Source: JAVBOO01 sp031550435 (GTDB lineage Bacteria > Bacillota > Clostridia > Lachnospirales > WRAX01). From it: a stretch of 64,000 nucleotides of DNA. Positions 1 through 8,247 of this stretch are shown piece by piece (position 1 is the stretch's first letter; every line of letters begins with the position of its first letter). The DNA is taken from NCBI GenBank assembly GCA_031550435.1, contig JAVBOO010000012.1, positions 1 to 64,000 of the forward strand, read 5' to 3'. The translations under genes were made by a program, and so were the position numbers. The notes below the pieces were generated by a model. That model was not told where the DNA came from. It saw nothing but the letters and a program-made list of their open reading frames with translations, and did not search any database.

Positions 1-347
1 AGTTGATCTTGAATGCTTTACGGGTTCAACCGCAAACTCGTGAGACTCTGTGAACACTATGAAATTTATGTGTTCTATGCACATAAACCCGTAAATACGG
101 GATTTCTCATCACTGTCAAAATTTTGACAGTACTCAAAACCATGAAACCATTGTTACGACCTGGTTTGAAGGGTGCGAAAATGATCCGATATCGCAATAA
201 AAAATACAGTACTGTCAAAGCACTGTACTGCATCTTAAATGAAAATAACGGAGAGCGTTTGCTATAATTTTGATAGAAAGAGTTAAGTAAAGAATGTGGG
301 TCTAAATGACGTAGAAAGCAACTGCTGTCAAAGTTCTTGCAAAGTGA
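1..347. other. Non-coding start of window with perfect palindrome
   Basis: No convincing gene is visible. An 84-codon open frame (13-267) has no ribosome binding site and no family resemblance. The notable element is a perfect 20-bp palindrome at 112-131 (ACTGTCAAAATTTTGACAGT). Partial echoes of its half-site ACTGTCAAA occur near 211. A short hairpin, CCCGTAAATACGGG, lies at about 88-101. Confidence 0.4.
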
Positions 348-358
348 CAATAAAAAGC

Positions 359-392
359 AAGACCCCGCAAGCTTTAGGTTCGCAGGGTCTTG
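359..392 (-). terminator. Terminator of the tRNA Pro-Val-Met unit
   Basis: On the minus strand, directly after tRNA-Met, an AAGACCC...GGGTCTT hairpin with one G-T pair is followed by a T-rich stretch (GCTTTTTATTG). This fits an intrinsic terminator. Confidence 0.75.
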
Positions 393-394
393 AG

Positions 395-468
395 TGGCGG
401 AAGAGGGACTTGAACCCCCGACACCGCGGGTATGAACCGCGTGCTCTAGCCAACTGAGCTATTCCGCC
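395..468 (-). tRNA. tRNA-Met (CAT), elongator type
   Basis: A full cloverleaf reads on the minus strand. The 7-bp acceptor stem is GGCGGAA/TTCCGCC with discriminator A. The D-arm contains AGCTCAGTTGG, the anticodon loop TTCATAC gives CAT, and the T-arm is GGTTCAAGTCC. No CCA is encoded. The acceptor starts with a paired G-C, unlike an initiator tRNA. A CAT anticodon could in principle be the lysidine-modified tRNA-Ile2, which sequence reading alone does not exclude. It is the third gene of the Pro-Val-Met unit. Confidence 0.9.
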
Positions 469-503
469 AAAAAAATAATAAAGAAACAATAACATTATTA
501 AAA

Positions 504-576
504 TGGGAACAATAGGACTCGAACCTATGACATCCTGCTTGTAAGGCAGGCGCTCTCCCAGCTGAGCTATGCTCCC
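504..576 (-). tRNA. tRNA-Val (TAC)
   Basis: The cloverleaf has an acceptor start GGGAGCA, a D-arm with AGCTCAGCTGGGAGAGC, an anticodon loop CTTACAA giving TAC, and a T-arm GGTTCGAGTCC. No CCA is encoded. It is the middle gene of the Pro-Val-Met unit. Confidence 0.93.
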
Positions 577-581
577 GATAA

Positions 582-655
582 TCTGGGTGACAAGATTCGA
601 ACTTGCGACCTCCTGAACCCCATTCAGGCGCGCTACCAAGCTACGCCACACCCAG
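582..655 (-). tRNA. tRNA-Pro (GGG)
   Basis: The acceptor stem is CTGGGTG/CACCCAG with discriminator A. The anticodon stem CCTGA/TCAGG encloses the loop ATGGGGT, anticodon GGG, which is typical of bacterial tRNA-Pro. It is the first gene after the promoter at 682-710. Confidence 0.92.
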
Positions 656-681
656 ATAACTGTCTTGCGACAGCGAAAGTT

Positions 682-710
682 ATATTAGCACAAATCGCGT
701 TTCATGTCAA
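682..710 (-). promoter_or_regulatory. Sigma-A type promoter of the tRNA Pro-Val-Met unit
   Basis: On the minus strand a perfect TTGACA (-35, at 705-710) and TAATAT (-10, at 682-687) are separated by exactly 17 bp, about 27 bp upstream of tRNA-Pro. Confidence 0.85.
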
Positions 711-924
711 TAGCGAAGATAAATAAATGACATTTTTGTTTGAGTCGTGGTAAGCGCCAGCCCAATCGTCACGCAGACTCAACATAATTCTTATGAGACA
801 ATTCCCAAATAAGCTCTTCCGGGCCGGGCAAAAGTGCACTCAACCGGCCACTGTTTAGGTAAAATCTCAAGCTCCGGTCTAATTTGTTCTGACACATCAA
901 CCTCGAGCTCAATATTTAAGCTAA

Positions 925-952
925 AAACGGTCTTGAACGGCACTGCAGCCAC
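925..952 (+). repeat. Short dispersed motif E, copy 1
   Basis: AAAACGGTCTTGAACGGCAC and the following CAGCCACT resemble stretches at 28685-28712 and 43977-44007. The match is loose, so this is a candidate family only. Confidence 0.35.
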
Positions 953-1016
953 TTCTGTATCTTACATGTAAAACATATTACCATCCAATTATTTTCCGGA
1001 TACTTTATCAGATTAT

Positions 1017-1175
1017 TAAGGTAAACGCTGTTTAATTGACATTGAACAGAAACACGGCTGATTTATTGCTTCGGCAATGATAATCCGATCATCCTTGATC
1101 GCGACGGCCGTTATACGGCCTTTGTGCGGAGCGGGAAGCTTGCGGTTGTCCTTGCGGGCACAACCGTTTTGGTTT
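1017..1175 (+). repeat. Dispersed repeat family C, long copy
   Basis: It shares with the inverse of 25974-26108 the string CGGCCGTTATACGGCC followed by TTTGTGCGGAGCGGGA and later GCACAACCG. It also has the family head TAAACGCTG...CACGGCTGATTTA. The long form is about 150 bp, with CTGATTAAATC-type ends that are inverted relative to each other. Confidence 0.7.
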
Positions 1176-1278
1176 CGCTGTTTTTTGCGGCCACACTATG
1201 TTCCGTGTCGCCTAGAAACAGCCGCCATGACACAAACAGGACACCCGAGCGAAAATGACAGTTGCTCCCGAGAAACAG

Positions 1279-1315
1279 AAACCCCCTGCAAACGTTGAGT
1301 TTACAGGGGGTTTTG
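1279..1315 (-). terminator. Terminator of the tRNA Glu-Cys unit
   Basis: AAACCCCCTG and CAGGGGGTTT form a strong hairpin with an AAACGTTGAGTTTA-type loop just downstream of tRNA-Cys on the minus strand. The T-run is short. Confidence 0.65.
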
Positions 1316-1319
1316 CTAG

Positions 1320-1391
1320 AGGCGCCACCGAGATTCGGACTCGGGAGTGAAGGTTTTGCAGACCTTTGCCTTACCACTTGGCCATGGCGCC
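1320..1391 (-). tRNA. tRNA-Cys (GCA)
   Basis: The acceptor GGCGCCA pairs with TGGCGCC and the discriminator is T, which is diagnostic for Cys. The anticodon loop CTGCAAA gives GCA. It lies 8 bp after tRNA-Glu in a two-gene unit. No CCA is encoded. Confidence 0.92.
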
Positions 1392-1399
1392 GCAATAAA

Positions 1400-1471
1400 T
1401 GACTCGTAGGGGAATCGAACCCCTGTTTCAGGCGTGAGAGGCCTACGTCTTAACCGCTTGACCAACGAGCC
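1400..1471 (-). tRNA. tRNA-Glu (CTC)
   Basis: The body is typical of tRNA-Glu (GGCTCGTTGGTCAAGCGGTT). The anticodon loop CTCTCAC gives CTC. This is the minor isoacceptor; a TTC-anticodon gene would be expected elsewhere in the genome. The acceptor contains a G2-U71 wobble. Confidence 0.9.
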
Positions 1472-1490
1472 ATTGCTACTACGAATTGAG

Positions 1491-1519
1491 ATTATACTAG
1501 AAAAATTGCGTAATGTCAA
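1491..1519 (-). promoter_or_regulatory. Sigma-A type promoter of the tRNA Glu-Cys unit
   Basis: On the minus strand TTGACA (1514-1519) and TATAAT (1491-1496) are both perfect, with a 17-bp spacer, 19 bp upstream of tRNA-Glu. Confidence 0.9.
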
Positions 1520-1570
1520 GTTTAAATTATAATGCTGTTAAAAAATGCTGTTAAAAAAACGCATTCTATT

Positions 1571-1667
1571 GAGGCGAAAATCAAACATTTCGCTAAACTT
1601 GTCGCTTCAATACCCAATAACCGCAGTGCCGGTATAAGGGGATAATTAAACCGTATGGTTTAATCGG
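1571..1667 (+). repeat. Dispersed repeat family A, copy 1
   Basis: It contains CGCTAAACTTGTCGCTTCAA, then ATACCC...GGTATAAGGGG, and ends in the hairpin ATTAAACC-GTAT-GGTTTAAT. The same order of elements occurs in five other gaps of this window. Confidence 0.75.
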
Positions 1668-1774
1668 GAAATCAATACCCAATTGCAATATAAAGTTTAA
1701 CAAAATTTCCAACCGTGTTTTGACTCAGCGAGCATTTAGACAGCTGTTTTCGCCCACTCCCTTTTCACTGTCAT

Positions 1775-1817
1775 TTATTTGCTTTTTTATTTGCTTTTTA
1801 TTTGCTTTTTATTTGCT
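1775..1817 (+). repeat. Short tandem repeat of about 11 bp
   Basis: Four consecutive TTTATTTGCTT-like units lie between repeat families A and D. A second small duplication, AATGCTGTTAAAA twice, lies at about 1531-1556. Both look like slippage products. No coding role is evident. Confidence 0.6.
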
Positions 1818-1933
1818 GGCAGTGGTGCAAAACTCAAATTTTTCGCAGTAGTGTCCGAAAGATATCGGCGAGCGAAGCCCGGTTTCGCGAAGCAAAACAC
1901 GTGAGCAGCGTAGAAAAGCGAGCACTAACGAAT

Positions 1934-2095
1934 TTATTACCGCGGAAGTTAAATACCGTATAAAATACTTACGCGGTTACTCGTGCCGAGCAGACGCGTT
2001 TCTGCGTCTTAGCGAGGGAACAACAAAATATAGCGTTTTCCTATATTCTGTTGCCGAAGTAATATTACCGCGGAAGTTAAATACCGCATAAGTAC
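1934..2095 (+). repeat. Dispersed repeat family D, copy 1
   Basis: Two near-identical segments, ATTACCGCGGAAGTTAAATACC, flank a centre with CGCGGTTACTCGTGCCGAGC, an ACGCGTTTCTGCGT hairpin and an ATATAG...CTATAT inverted pair. Related copies lie at about 16738, 26890, 44052 and 58717. Confidence 0.7.
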
Positions 2096-2178
2096 CCGAT
2101 TATGAGTCAAAAACCGGTATTGCACCGTTGCCTGCTTCTTACTTTTTAGAGAATCTGTCAAAATTTTTTTTAAAGTTG

Positions 2179-2207
2179 TTGACAGCGCAACCCTCTTATG
2201 TTAATAT
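2179..2207 (+). promoter_or_regulatory. Sigma-A type promoter of tRNA-Gly
   Basis: TTGACA (2179-2184) and TAATAT (2202-2207) have a 17-bp spacer, 24 bp upstream of tRNA-Gly. Confidence 0.9.
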
Positions 2208-2231
2208 ATTGTTCGGACTTTTAAGAGCCTC

Positions 2232-2302
2232 GCGGGTGTAGTTCATTGGTAGAACACCAGCCTTCCAAGCTGGATAGGTGGGTCCGATTCCCATCACCCG
2301 CT
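2232..2302 (+). tRNA. tRNA-Gly (TCC)
   Basis: The acceptor GCGGGTG pairs with CACCCGC and the discriminator is T. The anticodon stem CCAGC/GCTGG holds the loop CTTCCAA, anticodon TCC. Single-gene unit with its own promoter and terminator. No CCA is encoded. Confidence 0.94.
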
Positions 2303-2330
2303 TTTAAAAAGAAGCATCGTGTTATTTAGT

Positions 2331-2370
2331 AAAAAGCCAACAATTCACGGATTGTTGGCTTTTTATTTTT
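2331..2370 (+). terminator. Terminator after tRNA-Gly
   Basis: AAAGCCAACAAT and ATTGTTGGCTTT form a 12-bp perfect stem followed by TTTATTTTTT. The flanking A-run also allows function on the minus strand for the operon ending at 2546. Confidence 0.9.
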
Positions 2371-2396
2371 TATCGAAGTTCAAAATTGACCCCGCT

Positions 2397-2535
2397 AGCA
2401 CCCTTAAGCTTAAGCTAAAGCGGTTGCGCTGCGAAGTGGCAACCTCAATCATCCAGCCCTCACAAAGGCCATATAACGGACGTTGCTGACAAGGATGCGC
2501 GGAATAAATCAGCCGGTATCAGACCAAGTGAAATA
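2397..2535 (-). repeat. Dispersed repeat family C, long copy (inverted)
   Basis: Read on the minus strand it contains GGCTGATTTATTCCGCG, CCGTTATATGGCCTTTGTG and GCGCAACCG, in the same order as the copies at 1017 and 25974. It ends 10 bp from the methyltransferase stop codon. Confidence 0.7.
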
Positions 2536-2545
2536 CGGCGTATAC

Positions 2546-3151
2546 CTAAGATTTCATTGCGTCCAGTATAAAAAGCGAAGCGTCCTGACCCATGAATATT
2601 CCGTTTTCACTGTGAAATATTATGGATTCCGCCTCGGTAAAACCTATATCAAGCAAGATATCGGCCAGGCTGTTACGGTCGAATCCGTTATGAACTTCGC
2701 TTGAAACAATTGCTTCGTTCTTGTTAAAGTCAACAACAAGCAAGTGCCCGCCCTGATTCAAAACTTCAAATAACGATGACAGAATCGGTTTAACTTCTTT
2801 TATATGCAGCAGAGTCTGCGCTAAGATAACATAGTCCGCCCGCAATCCGTCCTTTCGCTCTTTTTCCAAATCGCAGCAAAGCACTGCCGCATTGTCCGCC
2901 TTCATATCGGCAATCTTCTGTCTTACCTGTTCAATCATATTGTGAGCCGCATCCACAAAAAGCACTGACCGAAAATCGTTAAGCAGCCGCAGTCCGACAA
3001 GACCTGTTCCGCAGCCGTAATCAATTGCAGTCTTCTCGCCGCCGTCGATTATATACGTTCTGACGGTATCGGCTATTATTCCGGCTATTCTCGTCCTGTC
3101 CCGAGTATCATATATGTTTGCGATACTTTCAAACTTTTCTATGTTTCCCAT
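2546..3151 (-). CDS. Class I SAM-dependent methyltransferase
   Basis: The protein has 201 residues and a Rossmann-type methyltransferase fold. Motif I, DYGCGTGLVGL, is at about residues 44-54, followed by an acidic second strand end (VDAA) and the motif IV-like ADYVILAQTLLHI. This is the common small-molecule methyltransferase type related to UbiE. The substrate cannot be told from sequence. Its start overlaps the end of the MFS transporter gene by 13 bp, so translation is probably coupled. It is the last gene of the minus-strand series beginning at 9582. Pairing with an efflux pump would fit modification or detoxification of a small molecule, which is inference only. Confidence 0.85.
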   Translation of the reverse strand: MGNIEKFESIANIYDTRDRTRIAGIIADTVRTYIIDGGEKTAIDYGCGTGLVGLRLLNDFRSVLFVDAAHNMIEQVRQKIADMKADNAAVLCCDLEKERKDGLRADYVILAQTLLHIKEVKPILSSLFEVLNQGGHLLVVDFNKNEAIVSSEVHNGFDRNSLADILLDIGFTEAESIIFHSENGIFMGQDASLFILDAMKS

Positions 3152-4413
3152 TTGTTGCTATCTCCCTCCGGAGCGTTTTTAAACGGTTCTTCACCCGCCT
3201 GAACCAACTCTTTGCGCTTGTACAGAACAAGGCCGCCGGCCATCATCAATGCCCCTGTTATAATCAGCAGAAGCTCGATCTTAACCTTGTCTCCGAGCGG
3301 GCCGAATAACGCTATTCCGAGAGGCATAGCCAGTCCGCTCAGCATCGACATTGCGCTGAACACCCGCCCCATCAGCTGAGGAGGAATTTTCGTCTGCATC
3401 AGCGTCATGCTTGGTGTGTTGTAGAGCGGCATAGTACAGCCGCAGAATATCATAACGCCTATATATACCCAAAAATTCGGCGTCACGCCGAAAAGCAGCG
3501 TCGACAGGCCAAACAGCAGCCATGCGAGTACCATAGTGTGTACTTTGTTCTTAAAACCGCCCCAGACGGATATGGCTATTCCTCCAATCATCATGCCTAC
3601 AGCAAAGACAATCTCAATCAATGCAAGCCGCCAGACATCTTCGCCAAAAGTTCTTCTGACCTGAAGCGGTGTCAGCATCGCCGCGGGCGAAGCCAGAATC
3701 ATGAACAGCGCCGAGGCAACAAACAGGGTTTTTAGCCAAGCCTGCCCGACGATAAAACGCAGGCCTTCCTTCATCTCATTATAATAAGCCCTTGCCCCCG
3801 CGCTGTGTTCTCCTTGATTTTCGGCGGAGGAAACCTTTACGCAAAAGAAAACCACGGCGATTCCTACGGCGGCCGTAATTACGTCTATAAAAAATATTGT
3901 CTCAATCGGCAAAAAGGTCAACAGCGCGCCGGCAACCATAGGCGCGGCAAACATAGTGAGAGACTGCGCCGCGCTCTGTATACCGTTAAACCGCGCCAAA
4001 TGCTCTTTGGGCACAATCTGAGGAATCAACGCGCTAACCGCCGGCTGCTGCACTCCCTGCCCGATACTTCTGGCCATAACCGCAAACAACAGCACCCATA
4101 CGCTCCTGACACCCGCGAGATATAAAAGCGCGAGGACAAGCGTTATCACAGCTATAGCACCGTCAGAAATATTTACAAGATATTTGCGGTTGTGCCTGTC
4201 TGCCCAAACTCCGGCAAACGGCGATATAAATACCATCGGCAGCATTGCGGCGCAAGTGAAAAGCGCCACAAAAATGCCCGACTGCTTCTCTATCGTGACA
4301 TGCCATGTAATCGCATGAGAAACCAGCATTGAGCCGAACATAGACATAAACTGCCCCGAAATGAAAAATACCGCGTTTCGTTTCCATTTACTTGAGTCAA
4401 CTTTGGTTTGCAT
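3139..4413 (-). CDS. MFS efflux transporter (MefA/MFS_3-like)
   Basis: The 424-residue protein has about 12 hydrophobic segments. The first cytoplasmic loop carries the MFS signature motif A form GVWADRHNRK (about residues 67-76). The SIGQGVQQPAVSALIPQIV region and overall layout match the macrolide-efflux/enterobactin-exporter group of the major facilitator superfamily, which exports small hydrophobic compounds by proton antiport. The C-terminal tail is charged. It is 86 bp downstream of the ABC exporter gene and overlaps the methyltransferase gene. Substrate unknown; resistance is possible but not shown. Confidence 0.85.
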   Translation of the reverse strand: MQTKVDSSKWKRNAVFFISGQFMSMFGSMLVSHAITWHVTIEKQSGIFVALFTCAAMLPMVFISPFAGVWADRHNRKYLVNISDGAIAVITLVLALLYLAGVRSVWVLLFAVMARSIGQGVQQPAVSALIPQIVPKEHLARFNGIQSAAQSLTMFAAPMVAGALLTFLPIETIFFIDVITAAVGIAVVFFCVKVSSAENQGEHSAGARAYYNEMKEGLRFIVGQAWLKTLFVASALFMILASPAAMLTPLQVRRTFGEDVWRLALIEIVFAVGMMIGGIAISVWGGFKNKVHTMVLAWLLFGLSTLLFGVTPNFWVYIGVMIFCGCTMPLYNTPSMTLMQTKIPPQLMGRVFSAMSMLSGLAMPLGIALFGPLGDKVKIELLLIITGALMMAGGLVLYKRKELVQAGEEPFKNAPEGDSNKWET

Positions 4414-4499
4414 AATCCGGTCTCCTTATACAGTGTTATTAGTATTACTTTTCCTTAACAGGATGCCATTCGCTGTGCAACCGTTCAAAGTAGAGTTCG

Positions 4500-6248
4500 T
4501 CATATCCTGATTCTTTCTTCGGCAAACTGCATATTGTACAGCTTCCTGTAAATCCCGTCTTTTGCCATAAGCTCCGAATGCGTTCCGTCTTCCGCAATAC
4601 CGTTTTCGGTAAGTACCAGTATACGCTCTGCGTTTTTTATCGTTGAAAGCCTGTGCGCGATTACAAACGTGGTACGATTCTTAGCCAATCTCTCAAAACT
4701 GTCCTGAACGATCTGTTCGCTTTCGTTATCTAAAGATGATGTTGCTTCGTCGAATATAAGTATGGGCGGATTCTTAAGAAAAACTCTGGCTATAGATATC
4801 CTTTGCTTTTGACCTCCGGAAAGCTTTATACCTCTTTGCCCGATATAGGTGTCATAACCTTCCGGCAGCTTCATGATGAACTCGTGAGCGTTCGCGTTCT
4901 TTGCCGCCTCAACGACTTCCTCTCTCGTCGGGTTCGCTTTTCCGTAACTGATGTTTTCGTAAACCGTACCCGCAAACAGGTACACATCCTGCTGAACGCT
5001 TCCGATATTTTGCCTGAGTGATTCTTGGGTAACACTGCGCACATCCGTACCGTCTATTTCCACGCTGCCTTCAGTCACATCATAAAACCTCGGTATGAGG
5101 TTGCAAAGCGTTGTTTTGCCTACACCGGACGAGCCGACAAGGGCTATGTACGAACCCTTTTTCGCCTTAAGACTCAAATTCTTAAGCACATAGTCCGACT
5201 CGAAAGAATATCTGAAGCCGACGTTTTTAAATTCTATGCTTCCGCTTACATTCGTTAGCTCAGCGGCACCTTCAACATCGTCGATATCGGGCGTTATATC
5301 CATTATTTCAAGAAAACGCGTAAAACCCGTCATCCCGTTCTGATACTGCTCGGTGAACCTTATCAGTTGCTGGATAGGGCTGATAAGCAGATTAATATAC
5401 AAAAGAAACGTTATAAGGTCAGACATTTTCAGTATGTTGTTGAGTATCAACAGTCCTCCTCCGACGGCGACAACCGCATTGACAATAGCGAGCAGCAGAC
5501 CTATGCCCCCGTGGAAACCGGCCATTACTCTGTACGCGCGTCTTTTGGATTTAACGAACCCTTCGTTTCCCTCGTTAAACTTATCGATTTCGAGTCCTTC
5601 GTTTGCGAATGACTTAACTACTCTTATCCCGGAAAGCGAATCTTCGATACGCATGTTTATGTCGGCAACGCTTTCGCGGTTCTTTTTGAACGCGGCGTTC
5701 ATTTTTCTGTTCGATTTAAACGCGAACAAACCGACTGCCGGCAGGAAAGCGAATATAACCAGCGTCAGGAGCCAATTTATATTGATAAGAACAATAAAAG
5801 AACCGAGTATTCTGACGAACGAAATTACAAGATCCTCGGGCCCGTGGTGCGAAAGCTCCGTCATATCGTTTAGATCATGGGTAATTCTACTCATCAGCTG
5901 GCCGGTTTTTCTTTCGTCATAGAAGCTGAACGGCAAACGCTGCAAGTGTGTGAAAATTTCCTTGCGCATATCGTATTCGATTTTCGCTCCGGTAACGTGA
6001 CCGTAATAATTAATGAAAAAATTGCTGACATACTCAATAACCATCAAACCGATAAAAGCGGCAAGCACTTTAAATATCAGCTGTATACCCTCGTCCCTCG
6101 GAAGGGCTGTCGCCTGAGCGGTAATAACTCTGACAAGCATCGGGTAGGCCAGAGCCGTGAGTGACGCAACAAAGGCGAAAAACAAATCGGCGATTATCAT
6201 ACCTTTATAGGGTTTGTAATATGTCAAAAAACGCTTGAATTTACTCAA
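4500..6248 (-). CDS. ABC exporter, fused membrane and ATPase domains
   Basis: The 582-residue protein has an N-terminal type IV exporter membrane domain with six predicted helices (residues about 1-300) and a C-terminal nucleotide-binding domain. Walker A GSSGVGKTT is at 372-380, the signature LSGGQ at 476-480, Walker B ILIFDE at 496-501 and the switch His in VIAHRLST at about 534. Length and order are standard for a half-transporter of the MsbA/BmrA/lipid-drug group, which works as a dimer. No adjacent second half-transporter is present, so a homodimer is likely. It starts 10 bp after ygiQ. Substrate unknown. Confidence 0.92.
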   Translation of the reverse strand: MSKFKRFLTYYKPYKGMIIADLFFAFVASLTALAYPMLVRVITAQATALPRDEGIQLIFKVLAAFIGLMVIEYVSNFFINYYGHVTGAKIEYDMRKEIFTHLQRLPFSFYDERKTGQLMSRITHDLNDMTELSHHGPEDLVISFVRILGSFIVLININWLLTLVIFAFLPAVGLFAFKSNRKMNAAFKKNRESVADINMRIEDSLSGIRVVKSFANEGLEIDKFNEGNEGFVKSKRRAYRVMAGFHGGIGLLLAIVNAVVAVGGGLLILNNILKMSDLITFLLYINLLISPIQQLIRFTEQYQNGMTGFTRFLEIMDITPDIDDVEGAAELTNVSGSIEFKNVGFRYSFESDYVLKNLSLKAKKGSYIALVGSSGVGKTTLCNLIPRFYDVTEGSVEIDGTDVRSVTQESLRQNIGSVQQDVYLFAGTVYENISYGKANPTREEVVEAAKNANAHEFIMKLPEGYDTYIGQRGIKLSGGQKQRISIARVFLKNPPILIFDEATSSLDNESEQIVQDSFERLAKNRTTFVIAHRLSTIKNAERILVLTENGIAEDGTHSELMAKDGIYRKLYNMQFAEERIRI

Positions 6249-6258
6249 TTTTATCCCC

Positions 6259-8235
6259 TTAGTGTTTTTTCTTGTGTACGTTTCTTATAGTTTTCTTCTT
6301 TGTTTTGAAGCCATTGTCTCTGATGCCGCGTTCTTCGCCTCTCTGCCCGGCTCCCTGTGTTTTTTTGCCGCCAAGACCGTCAGACTCTGGGGCCTTTTTT
6401 TGCCACGGTTTTTCGCCCTGCCGCGCAAATTGCCTTCCCTGAGCTTTTCTCGGTCTGATAAGACATTTCGCGCCGAAACCTATCAAGTCATCCCTGCCGG
6501 CTTTTGTAAGCGCTTCTTTGACCAGCTCATAGTTCTGAGGAAGCCTATACTGTATGAGCGCCCTTTGCATAGCCTTTTCATGCGGATTTTTCGGTACATA
6601 TACCTCTTTGCCCGTTTCGGGATCAATACCGGTATAGTACATGCATGTCGATACTGTCGCCGGGGTAGGATAAAAATCCTGAACTTGCTCGGGGTTCATC
6701 TTGCGCTCATGCAAAAATTCCGCAAGCTCTATCGCGGATTTTAGCGTGCTTCCGGGGTGAGACGACATAAGATAAGGTACAACATATTGCTCCATGCCAA
6801 GCCTATTGTTCATGTTCGCAAATTTAGCGACAAAATCCTCATATACACTTCTCCCCGGCTTTCCCATCATACGCAAAACATCGTCGCTGACGTGTTCCGG
6901 AGCTATTTTAAGCTGACCGCTGACATGGTATTTTGTCAGCTGTTCAAGAAAATCGCTTTTCTTGTCCGAAAGCAAATAATCATAGCGTATGCCCGAGCGT
7001 ATAAACACTTTTTTGATACCGGGCAACTCACGCAAGCTTTTGAGCAGCTTGATATAATCAGAATGATCCGAATCTAAATTTTTGCAGGGAGCGGGAAACA
7101 AGCAGCGCTTATTATTGCATACGCCGCTCTCGATCTGTTTTTTACAGGCCGCTTTTCTGAAATTAGCGGTAGGTCCGCCGACATCATGGATATATCCTTT
7201 AAAATCCGGCTCGTTCGTAAACCTTACCGCTTCTTCGATAATAGACTTATGGCTCCTTGATGTCACCGTTCTGCCCTGATGAAATGTGAGCGCGCAAAAA
7301 TTGCAGCTGCCGAAGCAGCCTCTGCTGCTCGCGATACTGAACTTAACTTCCTCTATCGCCGGAACCCCCAAGCCCTTGTCACTATACATTCTGTGCGGGG
7401 CGTTCATCAGCTTCATGGAATAAACCTCGTCAAGCTCTCTTTCTGAAAGAGGCTTCGCGGGAACGTTCTGCACTACATATATACCTTCGTATTTTTCCGC
7501 CAAAGGAACGGCTGTTATCCAATCCGTGTTTTCATACTGCAATTTGAAACTTTCCGCATATAAAGCCTTGTTTTTATAAACCACCGCGTAGGAAGGAAGC
7601 TCGATACAATTTTTTATGTCAGTTATATCATTTGTCTTAAAAACCGTTCCCGGCTCATCTCTTATATCCGTGATTTTCTCGCCGTTTTTCAGCCTTTCGG
7701 CAATTTTACATATCTGTCTTTCGCCCATACCGTAAACGATGATATCACATCCGGACTCGAGCAAGATCGAGCGGCGCAGCTTGTCGGAAATATAATCATA
7801 ATGAGCAAGTCTTCTAAGACTTGCCTCGATTCCGCCGGTTATCACGGGTACGTTCGGATACAGCTGTTTAATTTTATTACAATACACTATCGTTGCTCTA
7901 TCGGGACGAAGTCCGATTTGTCCGCCCGGAGAGTAGCTGTCTTTTTGTCTGCGTTTTTTCGCGACGGAATAATGATTAACCATCGGGTCGATATTTCCGC
8001 CTGTTACCAAAAAAGCCAACTTGGGTCTTCCGAACACCCCGAAGCTGTCAAGCCGGTTCCATTCCGGCTGGGCAATCACTCCGACCGAATACCCTCTTTT
8101 TTCAAGCAATCTTCCGATTAAGGCCGCACCGAACGATATGTGATCAACATATGCGTCACCGGTCACAAGCACAAAATCAACACCGTCAAGTCCCCTTTGA
8201 CGCATTTCCTCGGCCGTTACAGGCATGAAATCCAT
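6259..8235 (-). CDS. ygiQ: YgiQ-family radical SAM protein
   Basis: The 658-residue protein matches the YgiQ/UPF0313 family over its length. A cobalamin-binding-like N-terminal region precedes a radical SAM core with the iron-sulfur ligands C307, C311 and C314 in GCFGSCNFC. It continues through YDYLLSDK and the family-typical QVQDFYPTPATVSTCMYYTG. The Lys/Arg-rich C-terminal tail (about the last 60 residues) is low complexity. The chemical reaction of the family is not established. It lies 12 bp after the rRNA methyltransferase gene and 10 bp before the ABC exporter, so the three are probably co-transcribed. Confidence 0.93.
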   Translation of the reverse strand: MDFMPVTAEEMRQRGLDGVDFVLVTGDAYVDHISFGAALIGRLLEKRGYSVGVIAQPEWNRLDSFGVFGRPKLAFLVTGGNIDPMVNHYSVAKKRRQKDSYSPGGQIGLRPDRATIVYCNKIKQLYPNVPVITGGIEASLRRLAHYDYISDKLRRSILLESGCDIIVYGMGERQICKIAERLKNGEKITDIRDEPGTVFKTNDITDIKNCIELPSYAVVYKNKALYAESFKLQYENTDWITAVPLAEKYEGIYVVQNVPAKPLSERELDEVYSMKLMNAPHRMYSDKGLGVPAIEEVKFSIASSRGCFGSCNFCALTFHQGRTVTSRSHKSIIEEAVRFTNEPDFKGYIHDVGGPTANFRKAACKKQIESGVCNNKRCLFPAPCKNLDSDHSDYIKLLKSLRELPGIKKVFIRSGIRYDYLLSDKKSDFLEQLTKYHVSGQLKIAPEHVSDDVLRMMGKPGRSVYEDFVAKFANMNNRLGMEQYVVPYLMSSHPGSTLKSAIELAEFLHERKMNPEQVQDFYPTPATVSTCMYYTGIDPETGKEVYVPKNPHEKAMQRALIQYRLPQNYELVKEALTKAGRDDLIGFGAKCLIRPRKAQGRQFARQGEKPWQKKAPESDGLGGKKTQGAGQRGEERGIRDNGFKTKKKTIRNVHKKKH

Positions 8236-8247
8236 AATACACTCTCG

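Larger units (their letters stand above)
656..1278. other. Gene-free stretch between tRNA units
   Basis: It holds the Pro-Val-Met promoter (682-710), motif E (925-952) and a family C repeat (about 1017-1175). The remainder shows no gene. Open frames at 1077-1298 (plus) and 1111-1395 (minus) run through the repeat and tRNA-Cys and are not credible. Confidence 0.5.

Noticed and set aside
13..267. 84-codon frame at the window start
   Set aside because: No ribosome binding site or recognised family; the sequence has palindromes more consistent with a regulatory or non-coding region.
328..651. Open frames covering the tRNA genes
   Set aside because: The DNA is fully accounted for by three tRNA cloverleaves and a terminator.
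1571..2095. CRISPR array in the repeat-rich region
   Set aside because: Repeats differ in type, are not regularly spaced with unique spacers, and no cas genes occur.
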